This document shows positions 55,652-64,000 of a DNA stretch of 64,000 nucleotides, in pieces. Made by a program: the position numbers and the translations under genes. This DNA is from Endozoicomonas sp965198415 (lineage in GTDB: Bacteria; Pseudomonadota; Gammaproteobacteria; Pseudomonadales; Endozoicomonadaceae). Below the pieces are notes generated by a model that was not told where the DNA came from, searched no databases, and saw nothing but the letters and a program-made list of their open reading frames with translations. Positions within the stretch are counted from its first letter, which is position 1, and every line of letters begins with the position of its first letter. The DNA lies in assembly GCA_965198415.1 (NCBI GenBank), contig CBDAPN010000030.1, positions 62,001-126,000 on the forward strand, in the 5' to 3' direction.

Positions 55652-56195
55652 GATCACTTGCTCCCTCTGACTCGTAATTAAGATTTTCTTCTTTAGTTGA
55701 GTTTTCGCTCAGACCGAATGTTTTTCTGATTTTGCGGTGAGATAGATAAACCCCAAAAATCAGGATGCCATGTAAGATCAACAAAAGGTCTTCGCCGTTA
55801 AAGGGAAAATGTTCTTCTAGAGCTGAAGTAATAATAAATGCTGGGATAGCAATCATGGCTAGCATTCTTAGGCCTAGGGCTGCCCAGCAGCCTAGCCAGA
55901 TAATCGGGTATCTCGATAGGTTGTTCTTTTTTATCAGCTGGTAACTCTCTGTAAGACAATTTCCACCATATATAATGAAACCATAAAACGTAATGGCAAA
56001 GCCTGTGGCCAATGACTCGCCGAACTCAGTGGGTAACAACCTGGGAATGAATATTTGTAATGTGATTAATGCCCAGCTTGACAGTGCGATCAGAAGATAA
56101 ACAAGTCCATGCCAGAGCGGGAGCTTCTGACTGCCGACTTCCCTGAAGTTTGTGATGTTCCACCAGACAATGGTGTGCTTACTCTCTGAAGACAT
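55644..56195 (-). CDS. Membrane protein of unknown function
   Basis: A 183-residue protein with four membrane spans (about residues 22-45, 57-78, 92-120 and 128-145) and a charged C-terminal tail (ENSTKEENLNYESEGASD). I chose ATG 56195 (AAAGGA upstream) over ATG 56216, which has no Shine-Dalgarno. It heads a compact three-gene run with the Rap1a-like and 225-residue genes. No family recognised. Confidence 0.65.
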   Translation of the reverse strand: MSSESKHTIVWWNITNFREVGSQKLPLWHGLVYLLIALSSWALITLQIFIPRLLPTEFGESLATGFAITFYGFIIYGGNCLTESYQLIKKNNLSRYPIIWLGCWAALGLRMLAMIAIPAFIITSALEEHFPFNGEDLLLILHGILIFGVYLSHRKIRKTFGLSENSTKEENLNYESEGASDHA

Positions 56196-56242
56196 GACAG
56201 AGTGATCCTTTCTCATTGTTATTGCTGGGGGATTTTGGCATT

Positions 56243-56305
56243 TCAGTTTTTTTTTGCAACGCTTTCTACTAATTGCTCAAGGGTATTGTTGATCCTGAAT
56301 GTCAT
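56243..56305 (-). CDS. Possible 20-residue leader peptide
   Basis: ATG 56305 opens a frame reading MTFRINNTLEQLVESVAKKN, ending 48 bases before the membrane gene's start. It contains an A8 run. It has only a weak Shine-Dalgarno, so this is a guess at a leader or small peptide gene. Confidence 0.2.
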   Translation of the reverse strand: MTFRINNTLEQLVESVAKKN

Positions 56306-56424
56306 CAGTTATAGAGGTTGTTCATTCGCAATGCTCAGTAGGCATACATAGTGCCTGCAGGTATTGTGTCCGTGATCGTAAAAAGTGTCCGCTTGTTTTT
56401 CAAATTATTGATGTCTGGCAGTTA

Positions 56425-57515
56425 TAGGTAACACCTGTCGCATGGTATTATCCAAGGCCTCACAGATGAGGCAGTAATGGACAATATCGACGGTCGCAAA
56501 ATCCCTGATCCGGTCAGAGAGCAAATTCGTTTCGAGGCTATAGAGAATTGGCTGGCAGGCATGACTCCTAGCAGACTTGCCCACAAGTACGGAACCTCAA
56601 GAAAGATCGTCTATCAATGGATTGATCGATACAAAACAGGTGGTTGGGAAGGCCTGAAAACACGTACAGGAAAAACGGGACCCAAACCAAAGCTATCTCC
56701 TGAACAGCAAGAGCGGCTCAGAGTACTGCTTAGAACCCAAACTCCGGTTGATTATGGCTACCAGACGGCACTGTGGACTTGCCAGATCATCGCAGATCTA
56801 ATTGACCAGACCTTCCAGGTGAAATACACAGCGGCTCATGTTGGCAAGCTTTTGAAACAAATGAACTTCAGTCCTCAAAAACCTCGCTGGGGAGCCTGGG
56901 AACAGGACGAAAAAAAAAGTTAATGAATGGCTAAACATTCGTTACCCAGCCATTATCCAGCAAGCGGAGGAACAAGATGCCATCATTTTCTTTCTTGATG
57001 AGTCCACTGCGAAGTCTGAGAGTCATCGCGGTCGAACTTGGGGCATTAAGGGACTGACTCCCGTTGTTAAAACCACTGGTTCAAGGCACAGACTAAACCT
57101 CATCTCAGTTGTTAGTTCAGAAGGCATCATGAGATACAAAACATTTACAGGCAGTATGGATCGGTTTGCGTTTGTTGATTATCTCAAGTCACTGGTTCGC
57201 AGCGTAGATAAGCCAATAATCGTGATCACCGATGGTCATCCTGCACATAGAGCAAAATTTACGAAGGAGTATGTAGAACAGGAACCAAGGCTCCTGGGGC
57301 TTCATCTGCTGCCAGGCTATTCCCCCGAACTAAACCCTGATGAGCAGGTCTGGAACCACCTTAAGGAAGAGCTTGGAAAGACAGCTCTGAAAACTAAGGA
57401 AGAGTTTATAGACTTCATCCGCAGCAAGATGAAGAGCCTGCAAAAAACGCCAGAAGCAGTGAAAGGCTTCTTTAGACTACACGACACCAGTTATGCTTGT
57501 AGACAGTGTTACCTG
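56425..57515 (+). mobile_element. IS630-family element, flanked by TA
   Basis: The ends TAGGTAACACCTGTCG (left) and CAGGTAACACTGTCT (right, read inward) form imperfect inverted repeats, each next to a TA dinucleotide (56423-56424 and 57516-57517), the IS630 target pattern. The element is 1091 bases and holds one transposase in two frames. It sits upstream of the membrane gene and cuts the leader region of the minus-strand block. Confidence 0.85.
56477..56923 (+). CDS. IS630-family transposase, N-terminal part
   Basis: A 148-residue HTH part (IENWLAGMTPSRLAHKYG, then a second helix-turn-helix with VYQWIDRYKTGGWEGLK and the winged region HVGKLLKQMNFSPQKPRW). It ends in a run of nine A bases (near 56910-56918), after which the DDE part continues in another frame. 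Slippage on that run could yield a full transposase. Confidence 0.85.
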   Translation: MDNIDGRKIPDPVREQIRFEAIENWLAGMTPSRLAHKYGTSRKIVYQWIDRYKTGGWEGLKTRTGKTGPKPKLSPEQQERLRVLLRTQTPVDYGYQTALWTCQIIADLIDQTFQVKYTAAHVGKLLKQMNFSPQKPRWGAWEQDEKKS

Positions 57516-57518
57516 TAA
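56921..57518 (+). CDS. IS630-family transposase, DDE part
   Basis: The frame is open from VNEWLNIRYP. It contains the catalytic triad regions FFLDEST (first Asp), VITDGHPAHRA (second Asp) and LLPGYSPELNPDEQVWNHLKEE (Glu region). An independent start at ATG 57129 would omit the first Asp, so the fusion with the HTH part is required. Its stop TAA uses the flanking TA. Confidence 0.82.
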
Positions 57519-57616
57519 TTGGTGGAGATCAATATATCACTTCCGTTGACTTCACACTCCTCTCCAGTGCTGTCAATTGTGTAGTTGAAAGAGGAAGGTT
57601 TGATAATGATTGCCAT
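57509..57616 (-). CDS. Possible small peptide gene cut by the IS630 element
   Basis: ATG 57616 with AGGTG eight bases upstream opens a 35-residue frame (MAIIIKPSSFNYTIDS...). Without the IS the frame would stop after 33 residues at TTA|A, so the insertion barely changes it. Acidic, one Cys. No family known; coding potential is uncertain. Confidence 0.3.
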   Translation of the reverse strand: MAIIIKPSSFNYTIDSTGEECEVNGSDILISTNYR

Positions 57617-57801
57617 AATATTTCACCTACTCAGTTATAAGGGCTGAAGATATGGGTATTAGGTGATGAGAAATCAAGAGGTAGCAATAGAATTTTAATC
57701 GATTAACTTGCACAGGCACCGGTTTTTCAGCAATAGAATCATGGGCAATATCACTAACTTTAAGCGCATCGCGAGAATAATTTTTTAAGGCCAAGATATA
57801 A

Positions 57802-60048
57802 ATGAACATACAATACCAAACTCAAGCCATCAGTAGCCGGATACTTACTTTGTCAGAGCGCTACCAAACTTTCAAACAAACCATCAACCCCAACCACTTT
57901 ACCGACCTTCAACAGCTAGCCAACAGTTACCAGAAGGATATCAACAATGCCCAGCAGGAAGGACGACGGTTACGCATCGGCATTATCGGCCAGATTAAAC
58001 GGGGTAAGTCGTCTTTTCTGAACAGTCTGCTGTTTAATGGTCAGGATATTCTGCCCAAGGCTGCCACCCCGATGACGGCAGCACTGACCCGCATCTCTTA
58101 CTCGGAACAGCCCGAAGCGACGGTAGAGTTTTACACCGTGGCCGAGTGGCAAACGGTGGCGCAAACCGCTGAAAAGGTGCAGGCCAATGAACTGGCTTAC
58201 CAGCAGTCCATGGACGAGTTTCGTTCTGGTCAATCAGCGGGTGGCGGCCAGCGCAACCGTCCGCCCCTGGCACCTCGCCCCAGTGAAGAGGAAAAGGCGT
58301 GCTGTGAGCTGGTGGCTATGGTGGCGCAGTCCGGCATCGCAGTAACCGACTACCTGGGTACGGTTCACCGGATTGACGGCGCAGAATCCAATCAGAACCT
58401 GATTGCCAAACTAACCGATTTTGTCGGTGCCCAGGGGCGTTTTACGCCGATTGTAAAAAGTACCGAGCTGAAACTGAATATTCCCGGTCTGGACGGTATT
58501 GAGGTGGTGGATACACCGGGCATTAACGATCCGATCGTCTCCCGTGGCCGTCGCACCCAGGAGTTTATCGGCCAGTGCGATGTGGTGTTCTTTCTCAGCT
58601 ATTGCAGCCAGTTTATGGATATGCACGATATGGGGCTGCTGGCCCAGAATATTCCCCATAAGGGCATTCGTGAAATTCTGCTGATTGGCTCGGTGTTTGA
58701 CAGCGCCCTGCTGGATGAGTATCACAACTATGCATCCATTGCCGAGGCACTCCCCGGCATTACCCGCAAGTTGAATAACCTCGCCCAACAGAATGTGGAG
58801 CGGGTCTGCCAGCAGGGGCAGGCCAACCGGGACAACAGTGTGGATGACGAAAGTTATATTTTTGCCACCCTGCAAAAGGCGCTGCCGCCAACATTTATCT
58901 CCAGCCGCTGTTATGACCTTGCCATGAAAGGTAGCGAACTCAGTGAGGAAGAGGCGCATAGCCTGAAGCAGCTGAATAGCATGTACCCCGGCTTTGAGTT
59001 TTCTCCCCAGTTATTAATGCAGTTGGCCAACTTTAAAAAAGTCCATGAGCGGATGGAGGCTGTACGCAGCAATAAAACGGCGATTCTGGATAGCCGTCTG
59101 GCGGATATCGTCAAAGGCACCCGCCTCGGGGTAAAACACTGCCTGCAGCAGATGGTGAATGATATCAGCCATCGTCGTAAGCAGCTGGCGGAGGGTGATC
59201 TTGAATCGCTGGCTAAACAGCAGGCCACTATTATTCAACGGATCAAAACCGGCGAAGTGCGGGTTCAGCAGATTTTCAGCCAGCAACAGCAGGCACTGCA
59301 ACAGCAGATGCAACAGTTATTACTGGATTTGCGGGCTATGGCACTGGACGCCAAACGGGTGGAAACCGAGAGCGGCATCAAGCAGGAAGCTTATGAGGTG
59401 GCCAGAACCGTCAGCTCCTCAAAATGGTGGAATCCGTTCTCATGGGGCAGCACCAGCACCGTGTACGAGACACAATACCGTACCATCAACTACACCTATG
59501 CCAATGTGCAACAGGCGGTTGATAAGCTGGAAACCTTTGTACTGGAAACCGAGCAACAGCTGATCTCAGTCCTTGGCCGGGCCGTGGATATCAACCGTTT
59601 GCGGCAGGAGATTAAACAACTGATCCGTGAAATGTTCGATTTTTCCGCCGATGGTTTCGACCCCAATGCGGTGATGCTGCCACTGGAAAATGCACTGGCC
59701 CGTCTGACCGTACCTGCTATCACCATGGATATGGATCAGTATATTAATGAAGTCCGCCAGCAGTTTACTTCCGCCACGGTGGAAAACGACAATATTGCAA
59801 AGCTACGTCAGGAGCAGGGGCGTGTGGTGGGTATTCTGGTGGAACAGATGAGTGTCGAGATTGATCGTAATACTTCCGGCATGCTGGCCACTATGAAAAC
59901 TGAAGGAGATAGATTTATTCCGGAATTGACTATGGGCCTTAACAGTGAGGTAGAGCAACTCAGTAAAGATCTGGAAAACCGACAGCAGACTATGGCTGAA
60001 TATGATCAGTTGTTGGGTATGTTGCGGGAGGATTTAAGCTCCGTTTGA
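57802..60048 (+). CDS. Dynamin-like large GTPase
   Basis: A 748-residue protein. The GTPase domain begins near residue 58 with the P-loop GQIKRGKSS (Gly63 to Ser71); switch I is in AATPMTAAL and the G3 motif is VVDTPGIND (Asp237). Long helices follow, including a Gln-rich coiled-coil (QQQQALQQQMQQLL, about residues 495-515). A hydrophobic or basic segment SSKWWNPFSW at about 537-546 could touch membranes. Bacterial dynamin-like proteins remodel membranes, and several protect against phage. GC content is core-like, unlike the AT-rich orphans. It stands between an IS630 element and the XRE regulator. Confidence 0.85.
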   Translation: MNIQYQTQAISSRILTLSERYQTFKQTINPNHFTDLQQLANSYQKDINNAQQEGRRLRIGIIGQIKRGKSSFLNSLLFNGQDILPKAATPMTAALTRISYSEQPEATVEFYTVAEWQTVAQTAEKVQANELAYQQSMDEFRSGQSAGGGQRNRPPLAPRPSEEEKACCELVAMVAQSGIAVTDYLGTVHRIDGAESNQNLIAKLTDFVGAQGRFTPIVKSTELKLNIPGLDGIEVVDTPGINDPIVSRGRRTQEFIGQCDVVFFLSYCSQFMDMHDMGLLAQNIPHKGIREILLIGSVFDSALLDEYHNYASIAEALPGITRKLNNLAQQNVERVCQQGQANRDNSVDDESYIFATLQKALPPTFISSRCYDLAMKGSELSEEEAHSLKQLNSMYPGFEFSPQLLMQLANFKKVHERMEAVRSNKTAILDSRLADIVKGTRLGVKHCLQQMVNDISHRRKQLAEGDLESLAKQQATIIQRIKTGEVRVQQIFSQQQQALQQQMQQLLLDLRAMALDAKRVETESGIKQEAYEVARTVSSSKWWNPFSWGSTSTVYETQYRTINYTYANVQQAVDKLETFVLETEQQLISVLGRAVDINRLRQEIKQLIREMFDFSADGFDPNAVMLPLENALARLTVPAITMDMDQYINEVRQQFTSATVENDNIAKLRQEQGRVVGILVEQMSVEIDRNTSGMLATMKTEGDRFIPELTMGLNSEVEQLSKDLENRQQTMAEYDQLLGMLREDLSSV

Positions 60049-60226
60049 TTGACTTTGATAATTAGCTGCCAAGCTTGTTAGCACTGAGTTAAAACAGTCG
60101 ATTGCTGCTTTGATGCTGCTAGGTATGCAGCGTTTTGTTCTTAAGTTGAAAGTATTATCTATTTGCTATGTCTGACCGGTTTGTCAAGGTGCAATATAGT
60201 TTACGCCCAGCATAGACGCATTGCGT

Positions 60227-60565
60227 CTATGCTGATAATGCTCCTTTGAGCACTTGCTCAGGTAGAACATCCAGTGCATTACAGATTTGGCATAGAACCT
60301 TGATAGAGAAATTTCTTCTGCCATATTCAACATGGTTCAAATAGGTAGGGTGTAAGTCGGCAAGTTTTGCGGCTTCTTTCTGGCTCAAATTTTTACTGAT
60401 TCTCAGCTCCCTGATGTTCTCCCCAATACAGTCAAGACATTGTTCCAGTTGTTCATCTGGCTTATCTCCAGTAGAAACCATTTTGCTCATTATAAGAAAA
60501 CTCTGTTGAAGGTAGCTCTGTAGAACATGACTTAGCAGCCATTTTTTTTCAATAGTTTGCAACAT
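60227..60565 (-). CDS. XRE-family transcriptional regulator
   Basis: Up to 112 residues. The C-terminal half is a helix-turn-helix_3 domain (IRELRISKNLSQKEAAKLAD and HPTYLNHVEYGRRNFS, then LCQICNALDV). The start is unclear: ATG 60565 and ATG 60490 are both without good Shine-Dalgarno. A perfect 18-base palindrome lies 45 bases upstream of ATG 60565, so the gene is probably self-regulated. It may also control the dynamin-like gene or tnsAB, which flank it. Confidence 0.82.
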   Translation of the reverse strand: MLQTIEKKWLLSHVLQSYLQQSFLIMSKMVSTGDKPDEQLEQCLDCIGENIRELRISKNLSQKEAAKLADLHPTYLNHVEYGRRNFSIKVLCQICNALDVLPEQVLKGALSA

Positions 60566-60609
60566 ATTCTGATTACCATTTGCTTGATTTGTGCCAGAAG
60601 TGATCTATG

Positions 60610-60627
60610 ATTTACTTATAAGTAAAT
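60610..60627. promoter_or_regulatory. Perfect 18-bp palindrome, probable operator
   Basis: ATTTACTTATAAGTAAAT is fully self-complementary. It lies between the XRE gene and tnsAB, a usual place for a repressor operator; a looser TTTATTTAC half-site follows at about 60632. No other feature explains it. Confidence 0.5.
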
Positions 60628-61117
60628 TAATTTTATTTACATTACCTTTGCATATTTATTAACTGATTGATTTTTATTTGGTAATAGAGATTGCTGGTAG
60701 GTTGTCAGAAGTTTTATGGGAAATTGAGGTTTTAAGGTGTTGACACGGTTTATCTGGTTGTTTTCTACTTGTAATAAGAATTTAAAAAACAGGAAGGTAC
60801 TCCGCTATGAAAAATCCGAATCGCTTGTTTGGTAACCGGGCTCTTATATAGGCTTGCTATGACTGAGCGCGTGGTACACACCCTAAATGCACCTCTAACC
60901 GGATCGTCTCGTCTCAGGCGATAGTAGCGTTTGCTTATTTTTTGAGCACTCTCCCTCGGCGCTATTAACTCTCTACATCCTACATTTCTAAGAGTTCTCC
61001 AAGCCTCTGCTGGGAGCTCTGTTGCTTCAAAAAATCTGTTTTGATTTGGATTGCCTGGTTTTAATCCATACGACCAGGTAAGCGAGCTAAGAATTTTGCT
61101 AGGAAGCAAGGTGAGAA
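60628..61117. other. Gap before tnsAB
   Basis: About 490 bases. The left half is AT-rich and should hold the tnsAB promoter. From about 60780 it has normal composition and stays open on the minus strand for 126 codons (60765-61145), but that frame overlaps tnsAB and looks spurious. I found no AAAATGTCC site here, so this is not obviously the transposon end. Unexplained sequence remains. Confidence 0.4.
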
Positions 61118-63796
61118 ATGGCAGAACTGGAAAAAATTGAAGCACACCTCAGGACACTTGGGTTGTCTGAAGATGGCATAGCCTTGGTTCTTGATGCGGC
61201 TAAAGCCCCGGTATGTCGGGTTGAAGGCAATGGGATCAGTATGGTGACCCGTTTTCAGTCGGCCAAAATGAGGAGTACCACTCAAGCGAACAGCAAATTG
61301 GAGTATGCGACAACTCTGAGAGCAGAAGAGGATGAAGAAGTTTTATGGTTCTTCGACCAGCCATGTGTTCTTCCGCTTGAGTATTTTCGGAATGACGGTA
61401 AAAAAGTAGTTACAACCTACACGCCCGACTATTTGGTGATTACTATAAGGGCTGTCTACCTGGTTGAATGCAAATTTCAGGAAAAGCTGGCTAAAGAGTC
61501 ACAAAAGAGCCTGGAGCGGTATCGTTATTGTGAAGTTCAGAGAGAATATGTCTCCGAGGCAGTAGAAGCGGCTTTAGAGGGAACCGGAATTGGTTTCAAG
61601 GTCGTCAGTGAAACTTCATTTTCTAGAGTGAGGCTGGCAAATACCATATTTTTGCTCGATTACCTTCGTCCCAGTCAAAAACTCGAATTATCCGAGAAGT
61701 TAGTCTCTAATTGTCGTGCAGTGTTGCAGGCAAATAGACAATGCTCAATAGCGGAACTGATTCACAGTGTTCAAGATTTGACCATCGATGATGTTTTATA
61801 CATGGTCAGGCTTGGTGCCTTGTTTTGTGATTTGGAGAATGACCAGTTAGCATCCCCGGAAACGTGTCTAATCTTTGCAAGCACGACTGAGTGCAACCTT
61901 TATGCAGCCTTGAGACGTTCTAAATCTAATAGCCAGCCAGTTATCGTTGCAGACCTGCAAGAGGGCAGTATTTTCAAGCATGGCAATCAAACATGGAAGC
62001 TTCTATCCACGCCTGTTACCGGACAGCATTGTATCATTCAAAAAAACAGTGTTGATACTGGTGTCGAGCACCTGTCAATACGGCAGGAAGATTTGCAGCA
62101 GCTGATTGATGATAAGGTGATAGAACCTACCTCTCTCCCCTGTAAACAAGATATCCAGGTGCAATTGCTGCTTAGTGCGAAGCCAAAGCATCAAAAAGCA
62201 GCGATTCATAAATTAAGAGTTATTGAACTGTATCTCAGCGAGGCGATATCGCGCGGTGAGGCGCTGAAACGTCTTGGAAAGTCCGATAAACAGTTCAGGC
62301 GGTATCTAACACAATACCGTATTGGTATGCAGCAGCGAGGTAATGCCTTGCCTGAGTTGTTGGGTAAGAATGCATTGAAAGGAAACTATGAGCCGAGGGT
62401 TTCTGAACAGTCGGTAGATCTTGCGAAGCAGGTTATCAAAGATAAATATTTAACGCCTGATAATCTCACTGCACACGCTGCGTTCAGGGTCTATAGTGGC
62501 CAGGCCAAAACGCTGGGTTTGAAGCGTCACAGCTACAACTGGTTCACAAGCCTTGTTGGACAATGGAGCGAGCAGGATAAAACGTTTAAAAGAAAGGGCC
62601 ATAAGCAGGGGCGTATGAAAATGCCTCCTCAAACCGAAGAGGGGCTAATTGATACATTGCGGGGTGATCGTGCTTTTCAACTTGTTCATATCGATAGCAC
62701 CCAAATAGATTTGACGTCTATATTTCCTGGCTTGGAAAACATTGATGATGAATGGGATGCATCGAGAGCATGGCTGACGCTCGCTGTTGATGCGTATTCC
62801 GATGCTTTGCTGAGTTTCTTTCTCACTTATCAGAGACCAAAAATTGATAGTGTCATGATGACCCTTCGTGAATTGGTTCGCCGTCACTCAAGGGTTCCTG
62901 AAAGTATCATTGTTGATGGCGGGAAAGAGTTCGAAAATACGCCTGTCGAGGTTTTTTGTAGCCGATTTAACATCACGATTCACAGCCGTAAGTCAATGCC
63001 TAAAGGTGGAGCTGCCGTTGAGCGTAAGTTTTATCAAGCAAACAAGCATATTTTGCATAATCTCCAGGGTAATACCCAACTACTTAAGTTGCCACGACAG
63101 CTGACGAAGAAGGTCAATCCTTATCAAAATGCAGTGTGGTATATCGATGCAATAGACAAGCTGTTTGCTCACCATTTTTACAACGTATACAACAAAACCG
63201 ATCAGCCATCTCACCGCATGCCACCGGACGAAGTTATTGAGCAGAGTTTTGAACGTCATGGATCACGACCTGAAAGGCAAATTAATGTCGATCGCGCGGA
63301 TATGAAAGTGATGCTTCTGCCTCCTGATCGAAAAAAACCAACGCGTCTCGTTGATCCGGTAAAAGGCGTCACACGGCTTGGCCACTATTTTTATCACGAA
63401 AAGCTTAACGATGCTCGGTGGGCAGGAAAGAACGTTGAAATACGGTACGACCCTGAAGATAACTCATACCTCTACTGCCTGCTTGGTGAAGAATGGGTAG
63501 AGTGCAAAAGGATCGTCACTGAAGATGTTTATGTTCCGGGTGCTAGCCGGGCAGCCATGACAAAACATCGGAATTGCACTTCATCTTTTAACTCCCCTGA
63601 GGCGCGAGCGGACAGGCTTCAGGAGACCACTGACCTGTATGAAGATATGCAGGAAAAACTGATTCAAGGTGAGCTTGTTACTGAGGAATCAGTAACCGAT
63701 GACCAAGATTTTCAAGATTTTGAAGTACCCACCATAGAGTCGTTCCGGGCTGTAGACTCTGACAATCATGATGATGAAATATTTGAGGACTTTTGA
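61118..63796 (+). CDS. tnsAB: TnsA-TnsB fusion transposase
   Basis: An 892-residue protein. The TnsA-like endonuclease domain fills about residues 40-190, with Glu62, Asp104 (YTPDYLVI) and Glu117-x-Lys119 (YLVECKF) forming a PD-(D/E)XK-type site. A linker and HTH region follow (AISRGEALKRLGKSDKQFRR). The TnsB-like integrase core has Asp526 (HIDSTQ), Asp600 (IVDGGKEF) and Glu635 (AAVERKFY), a DDE triad with 34 residues between the last two. A Mu-type C-terminal barrel follows. In Tn7, TnsA cuts the 5' ends and TnsB the 3' ends; fused forms occur in some Tn7-like and CRISPR-associated transposons. The start ATG has AAGGTGAG just upstream. Confidence 0.92.
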   Translation: MAELEKIEAHLRTLGLSEDGIALVLDAAKAPVCRVEGNGISMVTRFQSAKMRSTTQANSKLEYATTLRAEEDEEVLWFFDQPCVLPLEYFRNDGKKVVTTYTPDYLVITIRAVYLVECKFQEKLAKESQKSLERYRYCEVQREYVSEAVEAALEGTGIGFKVVSETSFSRVRLANTIFLLDYLRPSQKLELSEKLVSNCRAVLQANRQCSIAELIHSVQDLTIDDVLYMVRLGALFCDLENDQLASPETCLIFASTTECNLYAALRRSKSNSQPVIVADLQEGSIFKHGNQTWKLLSTPVTGQHCIIQKNSVDTGVEHLSIRQEDLQQLIDDKVIEPTSLPCKQDIQVQLLLSAKPKHQKAAIHKLRVIELYLSEAISRGEALKRLGKSDKQFRRYLTQYRIGMQQRGNALPELLGKNALKGNYEPRVSEQSVDLAKQVIKDKYLTPDNLTAHAAFRVYSGQAKTLGLKRHSYNWFTSLVGQWSEQDKTFKRKGHKQGRMKMPPQTEEGLIDTLRGDRAFQLVHIDSTQIDLTSIFPGLENIDDEWDASRAWLTLAVDAYSDALLSFFLTYQRPKIDSVMMTLRELVRRHSRVPESIIVDGGKEFENTPVEVFCSRFNITIHSRKSMPKGGAAVERKFYQANKHILHNLQGNTQLLKLPRQLTKKVNPYQNAVWYIDAIDKLFAHHFYNVYNKTDQPSHRMPPDEVIEQSFERHGSRPERQINVDRADMKVMLLPPDRKKPTRLVDPVKGVTRLGHYFYHEKLNDARWAGKNVEIRYDPEDNSYLYCLLGEEWVECKRIVTEDVYVPGASRAAMTKHRNCTSSFNSPEARADRLQETTDLYEDMQEKLIQGELVTEESVTDDQDFQDFEVPTIESFRAVDSDNHDDEIFEDF

Positions 63797-63798
63797 TA

Positions 63799-64000
63799 AT
63801 GGGATTTATCTTGCATCCAAAACGGACTTTTCCGGACACTGTGCTGAAGCTTTCAGCTGAGAAGCGTGTGGATTTTTTTAAATCATCCGCGATATCTCAT
63901 CCTCACCTCAAATCTGCATTTGATGCACTTAAGTGTAAAGCCTTATCAAAAGGCTCTGTTGCATTGGTCGCTTTTGTGGGTGCAACCGGAAGCGGTAAGA
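63799..64000 (+). CDS. tnsC: TnsC-type AAA ATPase, N-terminal part
   Basis: The first 67 residues only; the window ends inside the gene. The start ATG is two bases after the tnsAB stop. A short basic N-terminus leads to the Walker A motif GATGSGK at residues 61-67. TnsC selects target DNA and activates TnsAB. Target-selector genes (tnsD/tniQ) should lie to the right. Confidence 0.85.
   Translation, partial: MGFILHPKRTFPDTVLKLSAEKRVDFFKSSAISHPHLKSAFDALKCKALSKGSVALVAFVGATGSGK

Noticed and set aside
56365..56400. GTGTCC motifs near 56.37 kb as a second AAAATGTCC-type end
   Set aside because: Only two loose matches occur, with no array, next to an unrelated IS630 end.
60765..61145. 126-codon minus-strand frame ahead of tnsAB
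   Set aside because: It overlaps the tnsAB start, has no Shine-Dalgarno and no recognisable motif; the underlying sequence remains unexplained.
61118..63796. tnsAB as a plain retroviral-type or IS481 integrase
   Set aside because: The N-terminal PD-(D/E)XK domain, large size and the adjoining TnsC-type ATPase fit Tn7-like elements instead.
1..64000. tRNA or rRNA genes
   Set aside because: I found none; the 4.5S SRP RNA is the only structural RNA I can support.

Overview
The window looks like a chromosomal segment of a host-associated gammaproteobacterium, most likely Endozoicomonas or a close relative (Oceanospirillales). This is inferred from the core gene order (purE-purK; xerD-dsbC; rpsP-rimM-trmD-rplS; ffs-dnaX-ybaB-recR), combined with many insertion sequences, RHS genes, eukaryote-like zinc-finger proteins and a species-type intergenic repeat. 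No 16S gene is present, so the genus is a guess from style.

1-11 kb is mainly core genome: the 3' end of der, a cupin, purE-purK, a HupE/UreJ-type membrane protein between a small exported protein and a membrane-anchored protein, then dsbC and xerD on the minus strand, an AT-rich orphan gene (6972-8612), and the rpsP operon on the minus strand. 11.5-27.9 kb is a large repeat region: two nearly identical 4.9-kb secreted RHS genes enclose three copies of a cassette encoding a RING-H2 plus C2H2 zinc-finger protein. Pieces of RHS sequence separate the cassettes. Only the middle cassette has an unbroken gene. 28-34.3 kb returns to core genes (fadH, a Crp/Fnr regulator, the 4.5S SRP RNA, dnaX-ybaB-recR).

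34.4-43.6 kb is a transition full of decay: a broken 2OG-Fe oxygenase next to a DMT exporter, a 1271-residue AT-rich protein with a nucleotidyltransferase-like motif near its C-terminus, an LprI-like protein, an IS3 remnant, an HTH remnant, a frameshifted RHS nuclease toxin with its SUKH immunity gene, and an IS630 remnant.

43.6-64 kb is a mobile island. It opens with a cluster of AAAATGTCC repeats that resembles a transposon end. A long minus-strand block follows: a nuclease-like gene, a PcfJ-like gene, a dNMP kinase overlapping a cobalamin-binding-type radical SAM gene, a ParE-like protein, and exported or membrane proteins. The block is interrupted by an IS66-family element carrying a TPR passenger gene (8-bp target duplication found) and by an IS630 element. 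A dynamin-like GTPase, an XRE regulator, a TnsA-TnsB fusion transposase and the start of tnsC complete the window. The right edge therefore enters a Tn7-like transposon whose remaining genes lie outside.

Two themes stand out. One is a repertoire of potential effectors (RING/C2H2 proteins, RHS proteins, the large nucleotidyltransferase-like protein). The other is a layered Tn7-like or defence-island region in which several systems are partly decayed.
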